Assembly (NCBI GenBank): GCA_027257055.1
Contig: JAPVLO010000232.1
Location: 5,146,001 to 5,210,000, forward strand
DNA length: 64,000 nt
Source: Cephalopachus bancanus
Taxonomy: Eukaryota; Chordata; Mammalia; Primates; Tarsiidae
Direction: 5' to 3'
Shown piece by piece: positions 11,822-22,470 of the stretch; position 1 is the first letter of the stretch, and each line of letters opens with the position of its first letter. The translations under genes and the position numbers were made by a program. The notes below the pieces were generated by a model that saw only the letters and a list, made by a program, of their open reading frames with translations, was not told where the DNA came from and searched no databases.

Positions 11822-13366
11822 CAGCTCCTTCCTAATTTCCTCTTGTCTCTCCTCAATTTTTTAAATTCTCTCCATTAATGTCTTGATGTCTGGGTTTGTT
11901 GCATGTGACCAGTCATTCTGTGGGCTCTTCATTGTTTGTGTTCCAGAGTCTGTTTTCTCAGTCTCTGATCTCCCAGGGGTCTATGTGAGACCTATATTCT
12001 TCTTTTGGTTTTTCTTCATTTGTGCGATTTTTTCCCCCTCCCTACTTTTTCCTTCCCTCCACGTCACCGTCTTCTTTAATTTTGTTATTCAGGGGTAAAG
12101 GCATTGGTTTTACTTCTGTTTGTTCAATCTCCTATTCTTTATGTATGCCCTCTTACTTTGTTCAATTCTGGAGTTGCACTGTAGGTTGGGGGTGGTACTT
12201 TTGCAGTTTGAGATTTACTTAAGGGGGGAGCTGTGATTCAAAATCTATCTGCAGGTCCTGCTATTCGCTGACTGATGTGTGGATAATCTGGAACCCATTT
12301 CCCACTGCCTTGGAATCTGTCCGTGCAGTGGGGCTGTAGGTTTACTCCCTGAAATAAAATGTGGTTAGCAGAGGGAAGAGAATGGAGCAGACAGTGGGTT
12401 GAAGAGGGGGGTGGAGAGATAGAGGAGTAAGGGAGGGAAAAAACGAGTGTGCCAACAAATGGAGAGAGAGCCTGTACTGAAACAGATAAAAACAATAGAC
12501 CACAGCTACAGACGAACCAACTCCCCTACAAAAAAAAATAAAACATATAGTGATGCTAACATACAAGCTAACCAACCACCCTATTGGTGTGCTGTTCCTC
12601 TATACAAAGATATGGTTTACAGACAGAAGAAAATAGAAGAAAAGAAAGAGGGGGGAAAAAGGAACAATACAGTAGGAATAGAATTAAGTCATTAAACTAA
12701 CAGAATCTATGAAGCACACTCTGAGACTTTTCGTTTAAGTCCAATGTCCTTTCAGTTCTGATTTCTAGCTTTCTTTTCAAGCTGGTAAATTAGTTTGCAG
12801 TTAGGGTCAGTTGCCCCTGGTCTGCTGTGAAGGACAGTGCAGATCACCCTCCATTCACCACTCTGGCCTATGTCTTTTTCAAGCTTGTTTCTCCCATTTT
12901 GGCATTGTTACCTTGAATCTCCAGCAGGTGGTGCTATCTCAGCTGCTCCCCCCAGAGGGGGTGGGTCTGGACAGGAACCAACAGAGACTGGAGATGTGTG
13001 CCTGCCTCAGGGCAGACGGCAGGAGACTCAAGGTGGGCAGGACGTCTCAGTCGCAGGAGAGGTGGCAGTGATCCCAGCAGATATTCCCTGAAGGAACTTC
13101 AAGGACTGAAGTCCTGAATTGCCTCTGGCCTGGGGGGTGCAATGTGCTACTGGCGGTGGTGGTGGTGGCAGCGGCGGCAGCATCTGCGCTGCAGTGGCTG
13201 ACCAGTCCGCTGCGATGCCCCAGTGGTGGCAATGGCCGAGCTCTGTATGAAGAGCAGGCTGTGATGTTGGGGTCCGCAGCCCCCGGGGTGAGAGCCAGAG
13301 ACCCACTGCAGTTCTTTTCAGAGGGTTTCACAGACCAGGTTGCCCCATCGCCATCTTGCCAGAAGT
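11822..13366 (-). promoter_or_regulatory. L1 number 1 5' UTR / internal promoter region
   Basis: The GC-rich first 500 bp (12850-13366) are followed by an A-rich segment on the - strand. L1 5' UTRs carry an internal Pol II promoter. The + strand of 12811-13071 is open for 86 codons, an antisense frame also present in L1 number 3, but both start at TTG rather than ATG. Confidence 0.6.
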
Positions 13367-13385
13367 CGCTTTTTTCATGATTTAT

Positions 13386-13545
13386 TTATTTCACCATTTT
13401 TCCCTGTCCCCACTCCCCATTTTACCATTTCTTGTAGAACATTCTCACTGGATATATAAATCCAAGTTGAATCTTTTTCTTTAAAGATACTATTCCATTG
13501 TCTTGTAGAATCTGTTGTCTTTGATAAGAAGTCAGCTCTAATTTT
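13386..13545 (-). mobile_element. Ancient L1 (L1M type), piece 3
   Basis: TTTATTTCACCATTTTTCCC, then CATTCTCACTGGATATATAA and ATAAGAAGTCAGCTCTAAT match the antisense of the L1M ORF1-end/inter-ORF region. It continues from 6840 across L1 number 1. Confidence 0.6.
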
Positions 13546-13863
13546 TTATTACTTTTTAACTTATATTTATTTATTATAAAGATGTAGGATACAATTCAGA
13601 GTTAGGTATACAAACATTGATCATGCAGGTACCCTTGTTGATGAGGTATGCCCCTCCCTCCTCTAGCAGTTTTCCCCAACTGCCAGTCCCACCCCCCTTC
13701 CCCTGACAGTTTTCTGCTACTGCCAATTACTTTCTTATAGCATTATAATTGTTCAAGGTCACCTTATGAGTGAGAACATATGGAACTCAGTTCTTTGTTT
13801 CTGTGATAAATCACTGAGTATAATCGACTCCAAAACCATCCAATTTGCTGCAAAGTTTATAAA
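13546..13863 (-). mobile_element. 5'-truncated L1 3' end
   Basis: TTATTATAAAGATGTAGGAT, ATCATGCAGGTACCCTTGTT and TGAGTGAGAACATATGGAAC are the antisense of an L1 3' UTR and ORF2 end, about 318 bp, the same subfamily as L1 number 2. Confidence 0.8.
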
Positions 13864-14162
13864 AGCTCAGATATTGTGGTTTTGGTTGCAGACCACTGTA
13901 ATGAAGTAAATATCATAATAAAGCAAGTTATAAGTTTTTTTTTTGGTTTCCCAGTACATACAAAAGTCATATTTATACCATACTGCAGTCTGTTAAGTAT
14001 GTAATAGCATTATATCTTAAAAACAATGTGTATTACTTAATTAAAAAATACTTCAGTGTTAAAAAATTCTAATGATTATTTAAGCCTCGGCAACTCATAT
14101 TATTTTTGCTGGTAGAGGGTCTTTCCTCAATGTTGATGGCTGCTGACAAATCAGAGTAGGAG

Positions 14163-15840
14163 TTACTGAAGGCTGAGGTGGCTGTGGTAATTTCTTAAAA
14201 TAAGACAATAATGAGGTTTGTCACATCGATTGACTCTTTCTTTCATGGAAGATTTCTCATAGCATGTAGTCTCATAGCAAAATGCTGTTTGATAGCATTT
14301 TACCCACAGTAGAACTTCTTTCAAAATTGGCGTCAGTCTTTTCAAACTCTGTGCTGATTTATCAACTAAGTTTATGTAATAACCTAAATATCTTGTTGTC
14401 ATTTTAACAATGTTGATATCATCTTCATCAGGAGAAGTTGCCATCTCAAGAAACTGCTTTCTTTGCTCATCCATAAGAAGCAACTCCTTGTCTGCTCAGT
14501 TTTATCATGAGATTTCAGCAACTCAGTTACTTCTTCAGGTTCCACTTGTAGTTCTATTTCTCTTGCTATTTCCACCACATCTGCAGTTAACGTCCTCCAC
14601 TGAATTCTTGAACCTCTCAAATTCATCCATGAGGGTTGGTATTGGTTTCTTCTAAATTTCTGTTAATGTTGAGGTGACTTTTTCCATGAATCACAAATGT
14701 CCTTGATGGAATCTAGAATGGTGGATCCTTTCCAGAGGTTTTTGATGTAGTTTGCTAGGATCCATCAAAGGAACCACTATCTGTGGCAACTGTAGCTTTG
14801 CAGAATGTATTTCTTAAATCATAAGATTTGAAAATGGAGATTGCTTCTTGATCCATGGCTGCAGAATGGAGATTGTGTTAACAGGCATGAGAACCGTATT
14901 AACCTTCTTGTTCATGAGAACTCTTAGGTGACCAGGTGTCAGTGAGAAGTAATACTTAGAAAGAAATCTTTTTTAGCAATAGATCTCAACAGTGGGTTTT
15001 AAATGTTTAGTAAAACATGCTGTAAACAGATGAGCTGTCATCTGAGCTTCTTGTTCCATTTATAGAGTATAGACAGAGTAGATTTCACATAACTATTAAG
15101 GGCCCTGGGACTTTCAGAAAGGTCAATGAGCATCAGCTTCAGCTTAAAGTCACCAGGGACATTGACTCCTTAACAAGAGAGTAAGCCTGTCCTCTGAAGC
15201 TAGTCATTAACTTCTCCTTTTTAGCTATGAAAGTCCTAGATGGCATCTTCCTATAGAAAGCTAATACTCTGAAAGAAACTCAAAGGTGGACATTGAAAGT
15301 CTGTTGTTTAGCATGGCCACCTTCATTCATCTTAGCTGGCTCTCTGAATAACTTGCTGTAGCATCTACATTGGCACTTGCTGCTTTATTTTATGCCTTTA
15401 TGCTTTGGAGACGACTTCTTTCTTTAAACCTCAAGAAACAATGTCTACTAGCTTCAAACCCTCCTTCTGCAGCTTTCTTATCTCTCTTAGCCTTCACAGA
15501 ATCAAAGAAAATTAGGGCCTTGCTTTTGGTTAGGCTTTGGCTTAAGGGAGTGTTGTGGCTGGCTTGATCCAGACCACCCAGACTTTCTCCTTGTCAGCAA
15601 TAAGGCTGTTTGGCTTTTTATAAATCATGTGTGTGTTCACAGGAGTAGCACTTTTGATTTCCATCCAGAACTTTTCCTTTGCATTCACAACTTGGCTAAC
15701 CATGTGCTGCAAGAGGCCTAGCATTTTTGCCTGTTTTGCCATTCAACATGACTTCCTCACTAAGCTTCTTCATTTCTAGCTTTTGATTTAAAGTAAGAAC
15801 ATATGATTCTTTCACTTGAACACTTAAGGCCATTGTAGGA
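14163..15840 (-). pseudogene. Tigger1 transposase remnant (TIGD1-like)
   Basis: On the - strand, frames of 106 and 75 codons contain TADVVEIAREIELQVEPEEV, LLMDEQRKQFLEMATSPDED and MTTRYLGYYINLVDKSAQSL, the C-terminal region of Tigger1/TIGD1 transposase. The N-terminal part (to about 15830, where a start-like CAT lies in GGCCATTG) is recognisable only as nucleotide similarity. Many frameshifts and stops make this a dead gene; it is not the domesticated TIGD1. Confidence 0.82.
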
Positions 15841-16056
15841 TTATTAATTGACTTAATTTCAATGTTGTTGTGGCTCAGGGAATAGAGAAGCCTAAAGAGA
15901 GGGAGAGAGATGGGGGAACAGCAGGTCAGTGGAGAGGTCAGAACCTATATAATGTTTATCAGTTAAGTTCATTGTGTTATATGGGTGTGGCTGTGGCATT
16001 TCAAAATGATTACATTAATAACCTCAAATATCATTTATCACAGATCATCAAAGCAA

Positions 16057-16312
16057 ATAGAATATGTTGGATTTCTAAATGTGTCCCACGTGTCACTAGA
16101 TATTTGTTAATTTTTTCTTCTTTTCTGTCCTTCACTTTGGATAATTTGTATTTGTTTTTAAGTCCACTGATTCTTTCATTTGCAGTATTTAACCTTTTTT
16201 TAAAAAAATTTTTAAATTGTAAATTGACAAATTATAGCTATATATATTTATGTTGTACAAAGTGATGTTATGATTTAGCAATGTAACGTGAAATAATTAA
16301 ATCTTAAAAAGT
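16057..16312 (+). repeat. Copied chimeric segment inside Tigger1
   Basis: ATGTTGGATTTCTAAATGTG to AATAATTAAATCTTA repeats 17089-17335 at roughly 85-90% by eye. The master at 17089 spans a junction between ancient L1 and an L1MA 3' end, and both parts are present here. Tigger1 sequence resumes on either side. Confidence 0.8.
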
Positions 16313-16389
16313 TTGAAATATTGTGACAATTACCAAAATGTGACACAAAGGCATGAAGTGAGCACATGCTGTTAGAAAAATGATACCAG

Positions 16390-16527
16390 GTAGGATTGGC
16401 AGTAATGGGAATCTGCCAGGGGTTGGGGGGTCACATCTTGTCAACAAGGGTACCCGCATAATGAACATTTGTATATCTAATTCTGAATCTTTGCAATAAA
16501 TAATTTTATAAAAAATTTTTAATAAAG
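16390..16527 (+). mobile_element. Truncated L1 3' end inserted in Tigger1
   Basis: A 138-bp L1 3' end (TTGTCAACAAGGGTACCCGC, AACATTTGTATATCTAATTC, then A-rich tail). Flanked by AAAAATGATACCAG (16376-16389) and AAAAATGGTACCAG (16528-16541), a 14-bp duplication with one mismatch. Confidence 0.88.
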
Positions 16528-16660
16528 AAAAATGGTACCAGTAGACTTGTTCCACACAAGGTACCCACAAACCTTCAGTTTGTAAAAAGCACAATATATG
16601 TATGAAGCACTATAAAGCAAGCACAATAAAATAAGATATGCCTCTATCTTTGTTCTCATA

Positions 16661-16869
16661 CAGATGTTGTTTGACTTATGATGGAGTTATATCCTGGTAA
16701 ACCTATCGTGTGTTGAAAATACCACAAGTCAGAAGTGTATTTTCAATTTATATATTCTCATGTTAGGATAAAGTCATAAGTTGAGGTGGGTACTGAATGC
16801 ATATTACTTTCAAACCATTGTAAATTTGAAAAATTATAAGTAGAACCATCATAAGTCAGAGACTATCTG
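16661..16869. mobile_element. Tigger-type mini-element (MITE)
   Basis: Terminal inverted repeats CAGATGTTGTTTGACTTATG and, on the other strand, CAGATAGTCTCTGACTTATG. TA on both sides (16659-16660, 16870-16871). It is 209 bp with no coding capacity, so it is an internally deleted non-autonomous TcMar-Tigger element. Confidence 0.8.
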
Positions 16870-16871
16870 TA

Positions 16872-17229
16872 TGTGATGTGTCTTTTAATCTCTGACTGTC
16901 CTCAGCAATTTAAGTATGATGTGCCTGGATTTGTTTATATTTGCCCTGTTTGGAGTTTGCTGAACTTTAGAACTACAAGTTAATAGGGTTTTTGCCCCAG
17001 AATTAAGAAAATTTAAGCCATTATTCTTCACATATGTTTTTCCATACCATCTTTCCTGTCCTGTCCTCTATAATTGCAATTACAAATATGTTGGATTTCT
17101 GGATGTGTCCCACATGTCCACTGGATATTTGCTAATTTTTGCTTCTTTTTTATCCTTCACTTTGGATAATTTGTATTTGTTTTTAAGTTCACTGATTGTT
17201 TATTTTGCAGTATTTAACCTTTTTTCTTT
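16872..17229 (-). mobile_element. Ancient L1 (L1M type), ORF1 region, piece 4
   Basis: TAAGTATGATGTGCCTGGAT, TGTTTGGAGTTTGCTGAAC and AAGTTCACTGATTG are the antisense of old L1 ORF1 and adjacent sequence. Confidence 0.65.
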
Positions 17230-17345
17230 TTTTAATTTCTGTTTTTGATTGTAAATTGACAAATTATAACTGTATATATTTATGTGGTACAAAGTGATGT
17301 TATGATTTAGCAATATAATGTGGAATAATTAAATCTTAAGCCCAT
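17230..17345 (-). mobile_element. Old L1 (L1MA-like) 3' end
   Basis: GATTGTAAATTGACAAATTA with ATATATTTATGTGGTACAAA is the antisense of an L1MA-type 3' terminus, with a T-rich (poly-A on -) stretch at 17220-17248. It splits the ancient L1. Confidence 0.6.
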
Positions 17346-17508
17346 TTGGTAAATCTCATGTCAGTGATTGTACTTTTTATTTCTAGAATTTCTTCTTTTT
17401 TTTTTTTCAGTTTCCCTTTCTTTTTTGAGATTACTTATGTTTCCTCATTATCTCTATCTTTTTCTTTAAGTCTTTGAACATGTATCAAAAGTCTTTCTTT
17501 GTTAAGTC
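17346..17508 (-). mobile_element. Ancient L1 (L1M type), piece 5
   Basis: Resumes the ancient L1 after the L1MA piece (TTTTTATTTCTAGAATTTCT, then T-rich). Weakly conserved. Confidence 0.45.
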
Positions 17509-17514
17509 TAACAC

Positions 17515-17958
17515 TGTGGGGAGCTGAGTGCTGTCCGAACAGCAGGCCTTGAGCAAAGGCAAGGCCCCAAGCAAAGGCAAGATCTCACTTGGTTGCTCTG
17601 CATCCTAGCCAAAGAGCAAGGGATGTAGCCTGCTACATGGAACAGCATCTCAGATGCCCACACATTAGGGTGCACATAATACAGATAAAGTCTTAGTTAC
17701 AATAAGATAACTATGGAACAGTTTGCCATTTAGGTAGCAACAAAATTCCATTATAGCTCCCTCACAAACCTTGAATCCCTTCTAACTTCCTTTGTGCTTG
17801 ATTATAAAATAAGCAGGCTGAGCTAGTTCAGGGCCACTTCTCCTCCATCAGAAGAAAGTGTCCCACCTGGCCCCAGCCTTTCTTTATATCTTTGTGTCTG
17901 TGTCTTTCTTAATCCCTCGCCTCTGTCTCTCAGGACCCTCAAGGGGCGGGCCGTGGCA
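17515..17958 (+). mobile_element. Solo LTR, ERVK (class II)-like
   Basis: 444 bp from TGTGGGGAGCTGAG to GGGCCGTGGCA, with a TATA-like ATTATAAAATAAGC around 17800. Perfect 6-bp target duplications TAACAC at 17509-17514 and 17959-17964. TG...CA ends and a 6-bp duplication fit a betaretrovirus-like solo LTR left by LTR-LTR recombination. No internal sequence remains. Confidence 0.88.
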
Positions 17959-17964
17959 TAACAC

Positions 17965-18060
17965 TAAGATTATCTTGAGGGTCTGTTGAATATATTTATA
18001 AGTGAATCACATTTTCTTACTTCTCTGAATGTTTCATAATTTTTTGTCAGAGTGTAAGAA
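17965..18060 (-). mobile_element. Ancient L1 (L1M type), 5' region, piece 6
   Basis: TGAATCACATTTTCTTACTT and GTTTCATAATTTTTTGTCAG match the antisense of the L1M 5' region. It continues at 28010. Confidence 0.55.
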
Positions 18061-18340
18061 AAAGAATGATTTATTTTCATAGTAAGCCACATACTGTATG
18101 TAACTGCTTTTTGCTATGTCACTTCCTGCTTCTTGCAGGCTTTTACTTTGGGTGGGCTTTTTTATTTAGACTTCGATGGGAACCAATTAGAACCAAATCT
18201 TGTAGGCCAGTCAACAAATAGGACATGCAAATGAAGTAAGTTTGTCATACCTATGCTAACCAATTAATAGATAGAACATGCAAATAAGCTAACCAGGCAA
18301 CCTAATCAATGTACGACATGTAGGCGATGTCCAGGAAAGT
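18061..18340 (+). mobile_element. Older LTR-like remnant, left part (split by the provirus)
   Basis: Contains CCAATTAGAACC, CCAATTAATAG, and two ATGCAAAT octamers (18225, 18276) in a degenerate tandem arrangement. It continues at 27771, where a TTATAAAAAAG box is present. Layout suggests the U3 of an old LTR; the family was not recognised. Confidence 0.35.
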
Positions 18341-18753
18341 TGAAAGAATTTCGGCACCAGTAATGACTCCACACCTGGCTAGGACCAAGAGATTTATTAA
18401 AGGGGGCTGTCACAGACAGGATCTGTAACGGAGAAAAAAAAGAGAGAGAGAGAGTTGCAGGGAGAGGGCTGTATTTATTAGCCTGACAGGGGCTGGAAGG
18501 GGCCGTGCTGTTTCTATTGGAGGAGCTGCATGGGAGCAGGGTGGGGCCGATGCCATGTTATAGTCCTATTGGATGCATAACAAAGCTGGCTATGTTCTGG
18601 GAAAGGATTGGAGGCTTGCAGGTTTGAACTTCACGTGCACGGGGAACTGTGCACAAAGAAGCCGGGACCTAGGGCCTTTGTTGTCTGGTGTGTCCTCACC
18701 ATGCTTGGCGCCATTTTGGGAGCCGCTCCTCTGGTCGCTCCCTGCACCCTTCA
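18341..18753 (-). repeat. 3' LTR of ERV copy 2
   Basis: 413 bp, a direct repeat of 27352-27765. Differences are mostly transitions, several at CpG/TpG sites, plus two small indels. Abuts a purine-rich tract (read on -). Confidence 0.96.
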
Positions 18754-18767
18754 TTCCCACCTTTTCT
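18754..18767 (-). other. Polypurine tract (copy 2)
   Basis: Read on -, AGAAAAGGTGGGAA directly upstream of the 3' LTR; this is the plus-strand primer of retroviral replication. Confidence 0.85.
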
Positions 18768-19130
18768 GTTTTTATGGGGAGGGGTGTCATTACTCTGTCT
18801 ACTTCCTGCTGGTCAGGGTGTCGTGGGGGTAAGGTGGTGGAAGGGTGCAGAACCAGCCAGAGCAGGGCCCAAAGGTAGGCGCTGAAGGTGTAGATTTCCG
18901 CAGGTGAGAGTTCCATGAAGGTTCCTTGTAAGTGTAGAACAGTGACCTGTTCTGGCCAGTCTTCTAATGAGCACGAGGATGATAGTAACCAGCTGTCCTG
19001 GAGCAGCTGTGGAGGTAGACAGAAAACCTGGAAGAGAACATATCTAAAAGAAAAAATTAGATGAAAATTTGGTTGTTATAGCTCTGGATTTTCTACAGGA
19101 ACAGGTTGGTAGCTATTGAGCAACAGGAGG
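18768..19130 (-). other. 3' end of env tail and untranslated region, ERV copy 2
   Basis: Between TM and the polypurine tract. The cytoplasmic tail end lies near 19076-19130 in another frame; the rest shows no coding signal. Confidence 0.55.
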
Positions 19131-19803
19131 TTAAGGCTTTGATTTGAAAAGTTTGAGACAGTAGTCTTTATGTAGGTAAGGAGATATTTGATGATGCATG
19201 GTCCTAGGGTTATAGCCAGTAGGAGGAGGATTACTGGGCCGGCTATTGCCAAGACGGGTGGTGAGCCAGGGGGGCCATGAGAAGAGGGTTTGATACCAGT
19301 TTCCATAGGCCTGATTTTGTGATTCCCGGTGTTGTATATTGTCCCTTATTTGAGCTAGGGTTTCTCTTATTATCCCTGATTTGTTGACATAAAAACAGCA
19401 GGCTTCTCCTAGGGTTATAGACAACCCTCCTTGTTTTAGGAAAAGGAGGTCTAGGCCTCGTCTATTCTGTAATACTACTTCAGCGAGAGTCAAGCTGTTG
19501 TTCTAATTGAGACACGCTCAATTCTAGTAGGTGTAAATCCGTGTCAATTTGAGTGCTAAGCTGTTTAAGATTTTGGTTGCCCAGAATTAAGGAGGCCATG
19601 CCTATGGCTGTAGCTCCGGCAATGCCTAGTCCCATTAGTAAAGGGACTAACAGTTCCCGTTTTGAGCGGGTGGTGTTAAAGAGTTTGAGGTGTTGTCTAC
19701 CTTCCATTCCTTTATAAATGTAAACCTGGGGTAGGATGTGGACCAAGATGCACAATTCTTTTGTGTCTTTGAGATGCTGTAGGCTGATACAGGGGGTGAT
19801 CCC
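19131..19803 (-). pseudogene. env transmembrane subunit (TM) of ERV copy 2
   Basis: A furin-type site RSKR lies at 19657-19668, followed by a hydrophobic fusion-peptide-like stretch. A heptad-repeat region and an immunosuppressive-like segment typical of class I TM then follow. A frameshift falls at about 19480-19493. In the CX6CC motif (19395-19425) the two adjacent Cys remain, but the first is replaced by Ser, so the usual SU-TM disulfide site is lost. A membrane anchor lies near 19200-19260. Confidence 0.8.
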
Positions 19804-21146
19804 TCAGGTACAGGCAAACCACATGGTAGGGGGTGCCATGGTGAAATGGGAGGTGGTTTGATTATGGAAGGTAGTGATGTTAATATGAGAGGTGTTGTTG
19901 CAGGATGATTGGAAGGGGGATGTAGTTATGGGAAAGGTTGGGGGGAAGAGACACATTCCTTGTCCCTGGAGGTCATCCAGTGTCAGTGTGGGATGAGTGC
20001 CCCAGGGACATAATTGCTTACTTTGTATATCGGTAAGGGTAAGTATCTTTATGTTAGTTTCTGCATTGCCTACTGAAGAAACTGCCCCGACTCCCATGTA
20101 ATATGGGGGCCGTGGGTTTAAGCATAGCCAGCAATCTTTTGCCAGAGAGGGGTGGGTTTTATTAAGTAGAAGGTGTACCGCCGTTAGTAAGTGAAGGAAT
20201 CGATCAGGCGGTAAGGGGATGGGGGGGCCTTTAAAGTAGGTGAGATGATTGTTACCCCCTTTGGGGTGAGAGGGGGAGAAGTTATGAGTTGAATTTTTGA
20301 GTCCGTGGGTATAGGTTTGGGTAGAATTATTTTGCGCAATGGTCCCACAGGATTGGGGGTGCGTGGAATAGGCCTTCGTTGGACTGTGAATAGCATGCCT
20401 GGATTGGTTCCAGGCATGTACAGTCAAAGACCCCACGTTTTTCCAGTGTCCCGTGTTTTTTGAAGGTTAAAAACATCCCACAGGGTGATGATAAACCGCA
20501 GTGGATTGCAGGTTTTGGGTTGTGTACATGGAGAAGTGGAGGGCAGTCTTACAATTGATATGTAAGGGTCAGAGTTGCCTTTCCACGGGGCTATGGTTTC
20601 ACATCCCCAGGCAGCGCAGTGAAACTGCTGGGGTTTGTGGCAGTGTTTTTCTCCCGTGTCAGGACAGACATAGAACTTGATGTTCTTGAGTTGAATTTCG
20701 TCTTCCAGACTGCCATAACTACATCCCCATCCTCTGGTGGAAGAGCCTCCCCATCCCTCTGGGACAATGGACAGGCTGGGCCATAGTTTGCAAAGATCAA
20801 AGTTAAATATCAGCTGCCCGTGTCCAAGGTAGGTAGAGACTACAGTTTGTGTAGTGGCGTTTATTATTTTCCAAGAAAAGTTACCTGGCGCATAATAGGG
20901 GTGAGGTTGGCAGGTTTGGGTTAATGGAAGGATTAGAAATAAGAGGGTAGTGACTTTGGAGGCAAGACTGGGGGCTACTTTGGTGTTTAAAGGAGGCATT
21001 TGATGAGAACAAAGCCTGTGACAATCAGGAGATAGGTAGTAGCCAACAGAATTTTTGCCGCAGATGGCCAGCTTGTGGGTGTCGAACAGGTGAATAATAT
21101 AGTAAGTAGGATGGCAATCAGGCCAAGAAAGGAGAGGGGCCAAGAG
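19804..21146 (-). pseudogene. env surface subunit (SU) of ERV copy 2
   Basis: Envelope surface glycoprotein, which in retroviruses binds the host receptor. Two frames (20424-21143 and 19804-20436) are separated by a frameshift near 20430. A hydrophobic segment near 20930 could be the signal peptide; Cys- and Asn-rich sequence with several N-X-S/T sites follows. The CXXC motif CWLC lies at 20122-20133. An in-frame TGA at 19804-19806 ends SU before TM. The apparent start at 21143 is TTG, so the true start is unresolved. Confidence 0.8.
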
Positions 21147-22470
21147 TCACAGGTGTTCTGTGTTGTATCCAGGACGTTGGGTTGGATTTGGGTTGGGATG
21201 AGTGGTGAGTCGAGACAGGCAAAGCTTAAGTGGTTGGTCTGGAACCTTGGAGCAGGTATACCTGTAGGTAGGTGGACAAATATTATGGGTGAGACACAAG
21301 GAAGGAGGGGCAGCAGATTTTAAGTGGGAGATGTGAATCCACGGGGTGACCTGACGATGGCCCGTGATGAGTTTTGCGACCGTGGGAGTTGACAAAATTA
21401 TCTGAAGAGGTTCGGACCACTTTGGGTTTAAAAGAGACTTTGTTTCTGGGTCAGAGAGATAGACCCACTGTCCAGGGAGGAGGGGAGGTGGGATTTGACC
21501 ACTGGGTGAAACAGGTAAGAGAAGATTTTGATATTCCCAAATGTGGGAATCAATGAAAGACAAGAGGGGGTAAAGCATATGAGTGAGTGCCAGAGGGGTT
21601 GAGGTGGGGACTCCTGGAGGCAGCGCTGGATGGCCATACATTACTTCAAAAGGTGAGAGTTGGGACGGTTTTTTTGGGAGAACTCATAAGCGGAAGAGGG
21701 CCAAAGGAAGGAGGGTGACCCAGTTTGATGTAGTTCAAGGGATAGTTTAGTGAGGATGTCTTTAAGGGTCTGATTGGTTCACTCTACCTTTCCAGATGAC
21801 TGTGGGTGGTATGGGATGTGGAAATGCCAGTCAATGTGAAGATCAGTTGTTAGAGACTGTACCACCGTGAAGTGAATTCGGGCCCATTGTCAGATTGTAG
21901 GGACATGGGGACACTGAACCTGGGAATGATATGGCTAGCAAGGATAGTCCCTACTGTTGCTGCTCATTTATTTGAGGTTGGAAATGCTTCTACCCACCCA
22001 GAAAAGGTATCCATGAAGACAAGGAGGTATTTTAGGTTGCGTACTGGGGGCATGACAGTGAAGTCAACCTGCCAGTCCACTCCTGGGAGTTGTCCCCGAG
22101 CTTGATGGGTAGGAAAGTTTCCCAGTTTTAGAGGGGTATTGGGGTTGGTTCGCTGGCAGATGGAACATTGTGAGGTAATGCTTTTTATGAGTTCCTTATG
22201 TTGGGAAGTGAGAGTGTAAAAGCTTGTTAGGAAAGACGTCAGGGCGGAAGGATTGGTATGGAAGATTGAGTGTAGGTATGGGATAAGGTCTGTAATGGAG
22301 GGGGAGGTTGAGGGTGGTGAATTAGTGGGGAGTGTGTGGTCTGGATCAGGGTGAGCAACAGGAGCCAAGGCGGGAACAGATGTTAAAGCTGCTTGTCGGG
22401 CCACATTGTCCGCCCTGGAGTTTCCCTGAGTGATGAGAGTCCAGCTGGTGAGCCTTACAGTGAGAAATGC
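21147..22470 (-). pseudogene. Integrase of ERV copy 2
   Basis: The zinc-binding domain ends in SITSQCSICQRTNP. The catalytic core has VDWQVDFTVMP and FMDTFSGWVEAFPT, the first two acidic residues of the D,D-35-E triad. The core end (about 21640-21960) is in broken frames. The C-terminal domain (21147-21641) reads LPGQWVYLSDPETK and HRQVTPWIHISHLK, a gammaretroviral SH3-like fold. It stops just before env. Confidence 0.83.

Larger units (their letters stand above)
6970..13366 (-). mobile_element. LINE-1 number 1, full-length, antisense
   Basis: About 6.4 kb. Read on -, it starts ACTTCTGGCAAGATGGCGAT at 13366, then a GC-rich 5' UTR (to about 12000), ORF1 (11057-11821), ORF2 (about 7239-10980), a 3' UTR and an A-tail (T run at 6971-6979). 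It is very similar to L1 number 3 at 50531 and starts at the same base, so both are full-length copies of one subfamily. No convincing target duplication was found. ORFs are interrupted, so it is inactive. Confidence 0.92.
13864..16644 (-). mobile_element. Tigger1 DNA transposon (TcMar-Tigger), nearly full length, with two internal insertions
   Basis: Begins CAGATATTGTGGTTTTGGTT, then CAGACCACTGTAATGAAG, and ends AATAAAATAAGATATGCCTC, the typical Tigger1 ends with the outer bases of the left repeat lost. The - strand carries a decayed pogo/Tigger transposase. Two foreign pieces interrupt it: a copied L1M/L1MA junction (about 16057-16312) and a truncated L1 3' end (16390-16527). Confidence 0.88.

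Noticed and set aside
6971..13375. Target duplication of L1 number 1 (GCTTTT on both sides)
   Set aside because: Six T-rich bases next to an A-tail are not significant; left unassigned.
14163..14626. Possible host gene TIGD1 (Tigger-derived) on the - strand
   Set aside because: The frames are short and shifted, and both sides show Tigger1 non-coding and terminal sequence, so it is a transposon copy, not the domesticated gene.
18573..18916. Overlapping frames of about 100 codons in the provirus 3' LTR
   Set aside because: They fall in GC-rich LTR sequence and do not recur intact in the 5' LTR at 27540-27770.
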